DNA from: Anthoceros angustus
Lineage: Eukaryota > Streptophyta > Anthocerotopsida > Anthocerotales > Anthocerotaceae
Direction of reading: 5' to 3'
Length of the DNA: 64,000 nt
NCBI GenBank assembly: GCA_010909165.1
Contig: VJWM01000019.1
Span: 124,001 to 188,000 of the forward strand
The notes beneath the pieces were generated by a model. That model ran no database searches. It saw only the letters and a program-made list of their open reading frames with translations, and was not told the origin of the DNA. Every line of letters begins with the position of its first letter. The stretch's first letter is position 1. Made by a program: the position numbers and the translations under genes. Below are positions 33,650 through 43,982 of this stretch, piece after piece.

Positions 33650-34342
33650 TCACCTCCATGATCGTGTTGTTGCTCCACTTGCTCCACCTCCTTGTCCTCC
33701 TCCCTCGGCGCCCTTGCCGCCATAGCGTTCCCCTTCCTCGGTGGACGGCTTCTTATGCCTTCCGCCCTCTCCTCCTTGTCCATTCGGCGTTAACTCCATC
33801 TCCCGCTCAGGGCGGTCAACTGCCCGGCGGGCGGCTTCGCCCTTTTCCATCTCGGCGTCACGCTCCTGTTCCATCGCCTCCGGCTCCGTCATGCAGGCGG
33901 GCGCTCTATTTCGTTCGCGACCATATCCTAGAACTACCATTCCTCTCAATGATAGTTTGGGCTGCTCAAAGTCTCCTTCCTCCATCTCCCGCTTCTGCTC
34001 CACCTCCGGGCGAGTGGAGATCCTCCACCTCCTTGTGGCGAGCTTCTTGGGCTGGTTGGTCCGCTTGCTCGCCACCTCTGCTCCATCTTGAGCGGGCGCT
34101 CTATCTCACTCGAAGTCTTGGATTCTCATTGAGAATTCCTTGCTGCTCAAGCGTCTTGGGTTGTAACTCCAAGGTGTCCTTCTTGTCCTCCAACTCCTGC
34201 CGCCTCCCTTATACCTCCTGCAGTGCCCACAGGGTCCCCGATTTCCGGGTCTTGGCCTCCGGTGTTCTGCCCGGCTTGCTTGCTCATGACCACTTGCTCG
34301 GCCTTCAGATTGGCCGTGGCTCTCTCGGCCGCCTCCCTCCAC
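33650..34342 (-). CDS. LTR-borne coiled-coil coding region, right LTR (copy 2)
   Basis: A second pass over the coiled-coil code after the step-back near 33598. A 141-residue frame covers PEVEQKREMEEGDFEQPKLS, EPEAMEQERDAEMEKGEAAR and PNGQGGEGGRHKKPSTEE, and the next frame holds RRTPWSYNPRRLSSKEFSM (a shift of KDTLELQPKTLEQ). It is the same coding region as at 31009. Confidence 0.45.
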
Positions 34343-34462
34343 CGGTTCCGATCACGCCGATAGTGATCGCGATCGGCCGCCCGTGGCCTCCGCCTCCTTG
34401 GCCACCTTCACGAGCCTCTCGGCTTGGCTCTGGTCGGTCAGTGCCTCGCGGATCCGCGCCCG

Positions 34463-36486
34463 TTACGCTTGCGCCCGTCCTCGCTTCTCTGTGCGCTCGC
34501 CCCTCACTGCGGAGGTCCTCCGCGCTTGGGCCTCCTTGGCACTGTTCCTCCGGTGAAGGAATTTGGTCGGTCCTTGCGGATGGACGGACCTCCCTCTCGC
34601 CTCGGCGTTTCCTTCCTCAATCCGGCCGAGCTTGGCCTTCCTTCTCGCCTCACAGGCCCTCCAGCTCCACGGAGGTACCATGCGCCTCGGGTGGCTTCTA
34701 CCTCCACAGGTCTTCTCGGCCATCCCGACCCAGGCATACCGTCCATATGGTAGCAGGACCCGTGTTTCTTCCACGGCTGCTAGTGAGGCTCCCACAAAGT
34801 CCGTGGCGGGCGGCATCGGTCAGGACCTCCATACCTTGTCGGAGTGGCTGGGTTCTCGGACCTAATCGGGACCCTTAGGTCTGAGTGACTCGGAGCTTCC
34901 CCTCCTTGGCCCTTTTGGCGCGAGCTCCTTCTCGCCCTTTTCCTCCACAGGGCTCGGAGGAGGTGAGGGAGTCGGGAGCCTTTTGCCCCTTCCGGTCGGC
35001 AGGACCGGCTCGGTGTGCTGCAGTGTCCTCCTCAGGCCACGTCCTTTACGCCCTCCTTCTGCTTCCTCGCCTGCCACTCGTGGCGGGGAAGAATCTTGGC
35101 CCAGGGGGCCGTTGGTAGCCGTGGTCTTGCGTCTCTTGGCTCCCTCACAGTCGTGGGGCTCCTCGGTAGGAGTGATGGCGGTGGCGCTCTTGGGGTCGGG
35201 CTTCTGTGCGGTTGGGGCACGGAAGGAGGAGGAATTTCTTCCCATACTTCCACAGGTGGTGAGGGGTCCGTTCAGCGTATGGAGTCAGGAATCCTCGATC
35301 GTCCTCCTCCGTCCGTTTGGCTTGACGGGCCTCCTTAGTGCCTTGTGTTCCTCCGGTGAAGGAATTTGGTCGGTCCTTGCGGATGGACGGACCTCCCTCT
35401 CGCCTCCGGCGTTTCCCTCCTCAATCCAGAGCTTGGCCTTCCTTCTCGCCTCTGGGCTCCCTCCAGCTGCTCACGGAGGTACCATGCGCCTCGGGTGGCT
35501 TCTACCTCCACAGGTCTTCTCGGCCATCCCGAGACCCCAGGCATACCGTCCATGGCGGTGGCAGGACCCGTGTTTCTTCCACGGCGGCTGTGAGGCTCCC
35601 ACAAAGTCCGTGGCGGGGCCGGCATCTCACGGTCCGCCAAGGACCTCCACTGCTGTCAGTAAGTCGGTGGGTTCTCGGACCTAATCGGGACCCTTAGGTC
35701 ACGAGTCTTGGCTCGGGCTTCCCCTCCTTGGCCCCAGCGCGAGCTCCTTCTCGCCCTTTTCCTCCACAGGGCTCGGAGGAGGTGAGAGTCAGGAGCAAGC
35801 CTTTTGCCCCTTCCGGTCGGCAGGACCGGCTCGGGGTGGTGCAGTGTCCTCCGCTCCACAGGCGTCCTTCGCCCTCTGCTTCCTCCGCTTCTTGCCACTC
35901 AGGTGGCGGGGAAGAATCTTGGCACCGGAGGTGCAGCGTTGGTGGTGGTCTTGCGTCTCTTGGCTCCCTCACAGTCGGCGGGGCTCCTCGGTAGGAGTGA
36001 TGGGGTGGCGGGCTGCTGGTCGGGCTTCTGCTGGGCTGCTGGTTGGGGCACGGAGGAGGCGGGGAATTTCTTCCATACTTCCACAGGTGGTGAGGGGTCC
36101 GTTCAGCGTATGGAGTCAGGAATCCTCGATCGTCCTCCTCCGTCCGTTTGGCTTTCGACGATCGGCCTCCTCCCTCCGGCGCCCTTGCCCGCTCCACTTC
36201 CGGAGCCTCAGTCCTTTCGGGCGCTCGCTCAAGCTCTCCTTCCTTGAGGAGCTCGAAATGCCCCCATACATGGATCAGGTATGGGGGCCCCGATGGCGAG
36301 GTCTGAGCTTGCGAGCCTCACAGCTAAGCAGGCGAAAATAATCCTTCCGGTCGCCCTCTTCCCATTGCGGTAGCGTGCGGGGAATACCAGATTATCACCA
36401 AGGTGATCCACCTTGGTGAGTAGGTTCGATGGACAATGATCCGGGCCACCGCCCTTACTCGGCATCAGCGGTCGGATGTCGACCAA
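34463..36486 (-). CDS. LTR-borne linker region, right LTR (copy 2)
   Basis: Repeats the linker blocks, including SKAKRTEEDDRGFLTPYAE, RTPHHLWKYGRNSPPP and KVDHLGDNLVFPARYRNG followed by IIFACLAVRLASSD. The last block is the best conserved and looks like part of a folded domain next to the globular part at 36655. A step-back at about 35335 duplicates the part 34560-34870. Confidence 0.4.
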
Positions 36487-36654
36487 CCGTTGGTGGTCGT
36501 GCGTCGAGCCTTAGCATCGGCTGCGTGGCCCTATCTTCCCTTCGCCTTGAGGGGCTCGGCACCCTCCCCTCTTCCTCCTTTGGGCGGTTGTAGGCGCCTC
36601 GGACCTCAAGGTCCATCGCCTTGGGTCCTCCGGAGGTTCTTGGACCGCACCTCC

Positions 36655-37086
36655 TTATTGACCGCCGCCGGCATCTTGGGCGAACTCCCGGACGGTGACC
36701 TTGTCAAATGTCGGACCATGGAACACATCCAAATGCCACTCCCGCACCAATTCTCCCACTTCCTGGGCGGGGCCCAAAGTCCGGATAGCGCGGGTCACAA
36801 TGTTGCGCTCCACAAGGTTCCATGGCTCCCAAACTTCCGCGGGCTTTTGGGTGCCATCGCCTTCTCCTCCTTGGTTTGCCCGCTTGTGGGAGGCTGGCAG
36901 CACGTTGCGCCTTCTTCGCGCGTTGTGCTCCGACCTCAGCGGTGAGCGCGGGCGTCGAGTGTCCACGAGATACCGCGAGCGGTTGCGGGCGCGAGATCGC
37001 GAGTGTCTCGAGGCTGCGTGAATGACCTTCGGCCGCCGGGAAGTAACCTGGGCGGGCGCCTCTTCCACTGTCGTAGCGCAGTGCAT
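36655..37086 (-). CDS. LTR-borne open region, N-terminal globular part, right LTR
   Basis: 143 residues open on the element strand. A basic N-terminal stretch (RHSRSRARNRSRYLVDTR) is followed by EVWEPWNLVERNIVTRAIRT, VGELVREWHLDVFHGPTFDK and VTVREFAQDAGG. It begins about 390 bases inside the LTR, the first coding block in element direction. With the linker and the coiled coil it would form one protein of roughly 1000 residues if frames were continuous. I see no signal peptide, zinc finger or enzyme motif. Confidence 0.5.
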   Translation of the reverse strand: MHCATTVEEAPAQVTSRRPKVIHAASRHSRSRARNRSRYLVDTRRPRSPLRSEHNARRRRNVLPASHKRANQGGEGDGTQKPAEVWEPWNLVERNIVTRAIRTLGPAQEVGELVREWHLDVFHGPTFDKVTVREFAQDAGGGQ

Positions 37087-37479
37087 GGCTTGCCTTCGCC
37101 TCGCTTACTGCGGCCTTACGCGTACTGCGGTCTTCGCCGCGCGATCCGCGGCGTGAATACTGCTATAACGGCCTCGGCAGGTTACAGTCTGGCCATGCAT
37201 GCCGTTCTCCACTCGAGTTGCCGCGTGGCGCTGGTCGCTCCGGCTCAACTCTGAGTTACTTTGGCGTACTTATCACCGGTCTTGGGTGGGTCGGACTTAT
37301 CCATTACCGTGGCGCCTACCATAGTAGGTCACAGTGCGTTCCTCACTCCGGGGTCGGAGAATACTCAGTCTTGTCCGAGTGCTACCCATGCTTATTTCCC
37401 CTTTTAGCCTCATTTTATCCTTTACTCCTACAAAAAACAAAACCCTACCTAATTTCTAACCCCCAGAGTGTAGTCCACA

Positions 37480-37484
37480 CGCAT
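37480..37484. repeat. Target-site duplication CGCAT, right
   Basis: Follows the LTR end TAGTCCACA directly and continues as TGATCACGGTGACTCG, the array sequence. Confidence 0.85.
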
Positions 37485-38377
37485 TGATCACGGTGACTCG
37501 TAGATCTTACTAGAGATTAGATAATCATAATTTTTAGGTTAATTAAATTGGGATCTAACAAGGAATGTAAGCTATGTATGCGTGTTGTATGCAAAGTCGG
37601 GAAGAACAGGGGTTAAAATGCAGAATGGGACCAAGAATGACTGGACCATGTTATTGCACTATTGTTATAGCATTGTAACACCTAGGTTACACTCATTTTC
37701 CCGACCTTAGACCCATGGCAAATGATGTTGCGAGTTAGGAAAGGGGTAGCATCAAAATGTTATAAGCACCATAACATGGTCCTAGATTTTCTAGTAGTGT
37801 AGTGAGCTCGTTTCAAAACCGTTCTAGACATCACTTAATATAGTCGTTTACCATACTATTTCGTAGTTTGACATCATTCTTTGGAACTAAGACATGAGAG
37901 GTAATATACATATAATATTAATTAATCCATGACCAAAAATTAATCTATTTCATATTGTCATATTTATGTGAAATTGAAGAAAACAACTCGAGTCATGATC
38001 TTTTATCTTGAGAAATGCATGCAATTTGTCCTATATATGTGTTGCAAGCTTAAGGGTATGATGGATCCGAGATTATTGGAAGGTAATTATTTTTGGTGCA
38101 TGATGGATAGGAAGATAAATAGTTATATTAATTAAGTTCATGCATATTGGTCATAAGTTAATCATTATGTTTTCTTCTCGAAAAATATTGCTCATAGGCT
38201 AGCTAGCTAAAAAGTTTCGAGTTCTAGGCGAATGCAAGCATGTTTGTTCACATTGAGGTTTCTTTTATTCATGTGTTTGGAATTAGTTTGCGTGCAAGTT
38301 GTTTTATGTGTAAATTTGAATATATACGGTGCTCATTGATGAAGCATAATTTAATATGGTCTTTTGGTTATATGCGA

Positions 38378-39749
38378 GATTGTCTATTCTTATACTTTCA
38401 TCATGATGAATCACGGATGTTGCAGGGCGAGACAATTTCCTCATTGATGCTTCAAAGAATGAATTGCCTTTATTGCAGCCAAATGAAACTTGGGAGGGGC
38501 TCCCATATGCACCGCACCATTTCCAAGCAAGGATGATGTATGGAAAAGGGTCATAAGGAGTCATCACACACTTGCAAAGAATATTTATAATGGATTTTAT
38601 CAATCAAGTGTCTCTTATAGCACCAATTGGGTTTCTTAAATCGAGCAACATCCCGGAGTTCACTAGTAGGCGCAATTGAAGACTTATGTGAAGAGCATTA
38701 TCCGGAGATGCAAGATTATGCCCATGAGTTTATTAATTCCTTTCGATGGAGTACCAAATCCAAACTCACATGCGGAAAATTGGTGGCGAGTGCAACTTAT
38801 GACCACCCTTGCATCCTTTTAGGAGCTTCGACACAAGACCAAGCGAGGCGATCATGCAATCTAAGAACTTGAGAGATGCCAATCCTACAAACCCAGTACT
38901 CTCTGCATACGCCATTGCAATGACTTCCAATTTACTTGAGAACGATGAATCACTGGTACCCTTCGTTGAGGATACTAAGCAACATCAAGTGGTTCAATCA
39001 ATGGTGAAGATCTACTTACGGAGTGATGTGTCGCCAAAAGGCTAGAAAAACTTGAAGTCAATGCCTCTTCTAAGAAAAACTCGAAACCTAGAGTCAACGT
39101 AGATTCGACTTTTGAATTACCTTCTAATGCGGCTCAACAAGGACTTTGTTTCAAGTTACTAGATGATGGTATTTCACCTCATATGTCTCTAGAGAGCTTT
39201 CCTCCCATTTCAAAAGATGGTTTGTGTGGTTCTTCTCAAGAGGGTGGAAGAACTTGAAGCCAACATAGGTTCAACTTTTAGATTTGCTTCTAATGCGGTT
39301 GAAAAGATGATGCTTCCCGATTAGCAAATGATGATTTTCCAACCTCTCATACGCCTCGAGAGCTTTCCTTCCATCTCGAATATAGTTTGTGTGGTTGTTC
39401 TCCAAAGAAGGTGGAAGAACATGAGGTCATTATAGGATCGACATGAATATCCTACTCTGCGACTCAAGAAGGCAATGGGGTCAAGTTACAAAATGATGGT
39501 TCTCCAACTGACGCCTCATCCGAGTCCTTCCATGCTAGAAGAAGGTTTGTTACAAGATGGTGCATCTCTTTCTACTCTAGATGTTCGGTGAGCCACTTGC
39601 TTCCGCTATAGATAATGCTTTTAGAAGGTTTGGCAGCACATGTTGAATCTTATCTGCAAATCTAATGGTGAGTCAAATTCTTGCCTTTCGAGAGGATGTT
39701 TTCTACTAATTCCTCTTTTGATGATATCTTTAGGAATTTTCATGATTAA
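38378..39749 (+). CDS. Array gene A, unit 2 (downstream of the retroelement)
   Basis: Complete from the exon start to the stop after FRNFHD. The acceptor here reads TATGCGAGATTG instead of TATGCAGGATTG, a change at the CAG itself. In this copy MQSKNLRDANPTNPVLSAYA continues in the frame that runs through LVASATYDHPCILLGAS. ASSESFPSMLEE is shifted, and the C-terminal module is disturbed by TCTAGATGTTCGGTGAGCC in place of STLDQLSEP. Its TATA box is now on the other side of the element, so normal transcription is unlikely. Confidence 0.45.
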
Positions 39750-39893
39750 TTAGTATGTAACGGTTATATGATGTATTTCAACTTTCTTTTTAATATATGA
39801 AAATATTCTAAACAAGTTGGTCAAGCTATGATAAACAAAAGAATTTAGAGTTTTGCATCCGTAAAGGACCCAAACAATTCATCACGATCACCT

Positions 39894-39901
39894 TATAAAT
39901 A
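39894..39901 (+). promoter_or_regulatory. TATA box of gene B, unit 2
   Basis: TATAAATA, 222 bases before the B start codon. Confidence 0.55.
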
Positions 39902-40122
39902 GAACTATATACCATAAGTTCCCAACATCATAATATGAGTAGAAGTACCGCCTACATAAAAGTTGATTGCGAGATGTGAGTTTGGCCCAAAATTATGTAT
40001 AAACCAAAGATAAGTATTGTAGTATGTACTTTGACAACTTAGTCTATCCGCCACACATGTACATATTTGGGCGTTGGAAATCTGGGAAATTGTAGTCTTG
40101 CGGTCAGAGGTGTGTAGTGGCT

Positions 40123-40713
40123 ATGGCGGAGGAGGCAAAAGTGGTGGTGTTCTCGCCACGAGCCTGCGGCTCCTCTGGCGTGTGAGGCTAGCTCGGGAAG
40201 GCCATTCCCTTCCGTATCAGTGGTTGATCTTCGCAAAGAGCATCGATTCACGCCCGCCCAACCGCCTCAACCCCTTCATGAGTGCCAGTCGGCCATGACG
40301 GCGCCGCCATCCCGACTCAACGCACGCAATACACGGAGGCGCTTCCGAGCCCGCCTCCTCCCCATGACCTCGGCGGCCTTGGCGTGCTGTAGTCGCCGTC
40401 GTGGTGTCGGGATCTAGCCCTTCCGAGCGGCTGCCGAGGTCACCGCCCGGGAGAGGCAGGCGGGCTGGCCTAGGCTCGGCGCTTCGTCCGGAGGGCTTCG
40501 CGTTGGAGCATGGTGGCGGAGGCCGGGAGGTTTTGCTTGAGGATGAGGTGACCTGGCGGATGTGGTGTTGATCCTGCGGGTTTACAATGCGAGATTGTTC
40601 GAGGTGGATATGGAGAACGAGGCCATCAAGCCCTTCTTGCGGCCGTTGCTGGCAAAAGGGCAAGGGTGAAATATTATGTTGGAAGAATCATAACTATGGC
40701 TTTTTCTTCTTGA
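40123..40713 (+). CDS. Array gene B first exon, unit 2
   Basis: Starts MAEEAKVVVFSPRACGS and shifts frame within the GC-rich middle. The end reads VYNARLFEVDMENEAIKPFL, then AGKRARVKYYVGRIITMAFS before the stop. The 160-base duplication of unit 1 is absent, so the block is shorter (about 590 bases). Confidence 0.45.
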
Positions 40714-42001
40714 TTTTATAGTTTTCCACGGGTTTGACTATCATTAAGGTTTTACTAATGAAACCTAAGAGTTTTCTCTTCTTCAAATGTTTTATGAAGA
40801 GAGAAGGCCGAGTTGTTCCTAGTTCGTGAGGGGAGGATTTTGCAATGAAGTACTCTTTAGGTTTCGGTGCTCTAAAGTCAAGATACTTTACAAGTCCATT
40901 GGTGTAGGTGAATGATACTATACATGTTCAATAGTGTAGGTTCATTATAATTATAAAATTGTACAAGAATCTACGGTTAAGGCATGTGCCATTGTACTAG
41001 GATCTCAATTATTCTCCTGAGAAGGTGTCCTTAGGCAGCAATTTTGTACCTTATCTTGTAGACATTAAGATGTACCTTGTCTATTGTTTCCTACTCAAGC
41101 TCTTTTCTTGATCTTGCTTTGTGCTAGTCACTCTCTTTTGATCTTGATTTGTGTCATTCTTTCTCATTCACTTCAATAGTTTTACCACTAGAAGAAGCTA
41201 AGACAATCATGCTTTCTAAGGAGAAATGTCACTATAGCAAACCAGCATATTACTCTTGCATTTGTCATCTTATAAGAGGACGAGAGACCTAACCTAGTGG
41301 TTGCGCCTTTAATTCAAGCTTGGATTTCTTTCTATTAATCAAGTAGACAATCGCTCATCAAATTACAAGATGGTGGTTTTCTTTGTAATGTCTCCGCCAC
41401 TCTCTTCCATTTCGGAGGATGGTAAAATTGTTCCAAGATTAATGACATGGATAGATATATCTTGTGCACATGTCCTCACACTACACAAGAGATATCGAAC
41501 AAATTATTCCATAGTTTCACTATCATCCCTACTATATAATAAACTCATCGGAAGTAATGGTTATGGTAATATAATCAATAAATAAAAAGTTGTGTCTACT
41601 TCATACTCTCCGGTTTATGTAATGAAATGGATTCAAAGATCGAGTGTATCAACTTTTGTCTTGAAATGAAAGTAGTTGCCCCTATATGTGTGTTGCAACT
41701 GGAAAGTGTGAAGGCTTTGGAGACTTAAGGTGGGTTGCCATTTTGCTGCATTTGTATAGCTATGTTGATTAAACCATATTGAACATGTCACAGTCCCGAT
41801 GATCTTATGCTCATTAAAATGTTTGAGTTCTAGACTAGTGCCTTGTATCTTGAAGAGTTTGCAAGAGGAATGCGTTTTGTTCACATAAGTTTTATTTTAT
41901 TCATATCTTTAGAATTAGTTTGCATGCAAGTATTTTCATATTTAAATTGAAATAGGTGGTTGATGAAGTATACTTTAATATAGACTTTTGGTTTTATGTA
42001 G

Positions 42002-42516
42002 GACGGTGTTTGGTGCTTATACTTCTATCATGTCGACTCCACGAATTCGCGCAAGGACCTCTTCAAAATGCTTGAAATAGACAATGGTGTCATGTTACGG
42101 ATGATGGTTTTCCACCTCTCATGCGGCGCCTCGGCGCTTCCTTCCATTTTAGAAGGATTCTTCTCCAACGAGGGTGAAAGAACTTGAAGCCAACACACCT
42201 TCAACATTTGGATTTCGTTCTCTGTGGTGAAGAAAACAATAGTTTCCAATTCAGGATGATTGTTTTCCTCTCTATGCCTCAGCCCCTTCCTTCAATTTCA
42301 AAAGGTGGTGTATTACAAGATGGTGGCTCTTCTAGTACTCTAGATAAGCTCATGGTGAGCCTCTTGCTTCTATTTTGGATAATATTTTTGAAGACGGTTT
42401 GTTGCAATTTGCTGAATCTTATAGTGCAAATCTTATGGCTCAGCGAATCCTTCCCTTTTCAAGATGTTTTCTCTCCTTCATCCTTCGACAATATTTTTGG
42501 TTCTTTAGATGATTAA
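42002..42516 (+). CDS. Array gene B second exon, unit 2
   Basis: Follows TTTTATGTAG. Frame shifts occur at GTTTGGTGC (others GTTTCCGTGC), at TTACGGATG (others TTACAGGATG), at GCGGCGCCTCGGCGC and in CTCTGTGGTGAAG. The block LPSISKGGVLQDGGSSSTLD and the final DVFSPSSFDNIFGSLDD remain. All differences from the better copies are at C/G-rich spots. Confidence 0.45.
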
Positions 42517-43309
42517 TTAGTGTGCCAATTATAACTATTTGATATATTTGAATATATTTCTAAGATGTATAACGAAAATCAAGTGTGTCACCATGTTTGC
42601 TCTAATATATATGGTGGTCATGTAATTCACAAGGATCACATCTAACGCACAACCACGACCAGGTCATCATCCAACACATCTAGTGAGGTTGAAGGAGTAA
42701 GCGCAAGCTGAATTTGGCTGTTGGGGTTGAACCAAAAGCGTAGCCATGGAATTGGGATGCAAGCAAAGCCACTCTCGGTCCCACACATACCTATGAGATT
42801 TCTCATATTGGTGAGATCACAAACTTATGTGAAGCAGAATCAAGCCACTGACCGCTTGCATCACGGTGTTGTCGCGTGGTGGATGCGGTTGCAAATAGAG
42901 AAAGGTACCCGCCTCCCAACTTGATGACTTGGAAAAATGAAGTTACTTTCTTGCAGCTTTCTACAAATATCGGAAAAATGGCAAACTCAACATGGAATGT
43001 GATTTGGTGTTTTGGTTAGTCGATCCTGAGGTAGAGGGTCTCGGGATGAAAGTAGTTGAATAGTTATTTGATCACGGGGTCCATGGTAAATCGGCCCCAT
43101 CTTGACCGAAATTATTTGAATATGTTTTGGTTAGAAGAAGAAGAAGAAGAATTTTATTTAAGTCCACTAGGGATGGATTTAGTCATGGGACTTGGTACTT
43201 CACAACTTGTACCATGGTGTGCCTAAGCTACTTACCAAGGGCATCCACTCCTTTAGGCACCCCATCTAAGTACCGATCCAAGATCAGGGATGCTTGATCA
43301 CGGCGTCCT

Positions 43310-43316
43310 TATAAAT
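43310..43316 (+). promoter_or_regulatory. TATA box of gene A, unit 3
   Basis: TATAAAT in the same context as elsewhere. The deletion begins about 210 bases downstream, so the promoter itself is kept. Confidence 0.45.
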
Positions 43317-43982
43317 GTGTGTCCATTTGGCCTAAGCCATTTGGACCACATGCCAAGCGTCATGCATGTACATATATAATCAGCTAGGTGTGGTGGCCCC
43401 ACCTTCACAAGGGGCAGCTAGGCAACCACTCCACGATGCGGACAAGGAAGGACACTTGTGCCCATCAAAGTAACCCATTTTTTAAGGACGCTTATGGTGT
43501 CCATGATGGACCGGCTCGAGGGTAGCTTAATTAATTAACGTCCAAAAAATTAATCTATTTCATATTGTCATATTTATGTGAAATTGAAGAAAACAACTCG
43601 AGTCATGATCTTTTATCTTGAAATGCATGCAATTTGTCCTATATATGTGTTGCAAGCTTAAGGGTATGATGGATTTGGAGATTATTGGAAGGTAATTATT
43701 TTGGTGCATGATGGATAGGAAGATAAATAGTTATATTAATTAAGTTCATGCATATTGGTCATAAGTTAATCATTATGTTTTCTTCTCGAAAAAATATTGC
43801 TCATAGGCTAGCTAGCTAAAAGTTTGAGTTCTAGGGAATGCAAGCATGTTTGTTCACATTGAGGTTTCTTTTATTCATGTGTTTGGAATTAGTTTTGCGT
43901 GCAAGTTGTTTTATGTGTAAATTGGAATATATCGGTGCTCATTGATGAAGCATAATTTAATATGGTCTTTTGGTTATATACG

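Larger units (their letters stand above)
16297..37479 (-). mobile_element. Ty3/gypsy LTR retrotransposon with oversized LTRs
   Basis: Element on the minus strand, about 21.2 kb. Reading from right to left: LTR (37479-29304), primer-binding site, gag with zinc knuckles, protease, reverse transcriptase, RNase H, integrase with a C-terminal GPY/F module, polypurine tract, LTR (23851-16297). Integrase after RNase H is the Ty3/gypsy order. Termini are TG...CA (on the element strand TGTGGACTAC...GTCGCGCCACA). A 5-bp target duplication flanks it. The internal part is only about 5.45 kb, shorter than either LTR. No chromodomain is visible between the GPY/F module and the polypurine tract. Many frames are interrupted by short indels at C/G-rich sites, so activity cannot be judged from this sequence. 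Confidence 0.9.
29304..37479 (-). repeat. 5' LTR (right copy)
   Basis: Direct repeat of 16297-23851 in the same orientation, ending at TAGTCCACA. It is about 8.2 kb because of step-backs near 32280 (shared TGGCTCTGGT), 33598 (shared GCTC) and 35335 (shared GGGCCTCCT). None of these is in the left LTR, so the two LTRs differ in structure but agree closely in sequence where they align. Confidence 0.85.
13681..42978 (+). repeat. 6-kb array unit 2, interrupted by the retroelement
   Basis: Begins like the others, with (GAA)n and the A TATA box. It is split after GAGGTAGCTTGG by the element plus its duplicated left end (14289-37479), and resumes at CGCATTGATCACGGTGACTC. Without the insertion it would be about 6.1 kb, the same as units 4 and 5. 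Confidence 0.9.
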
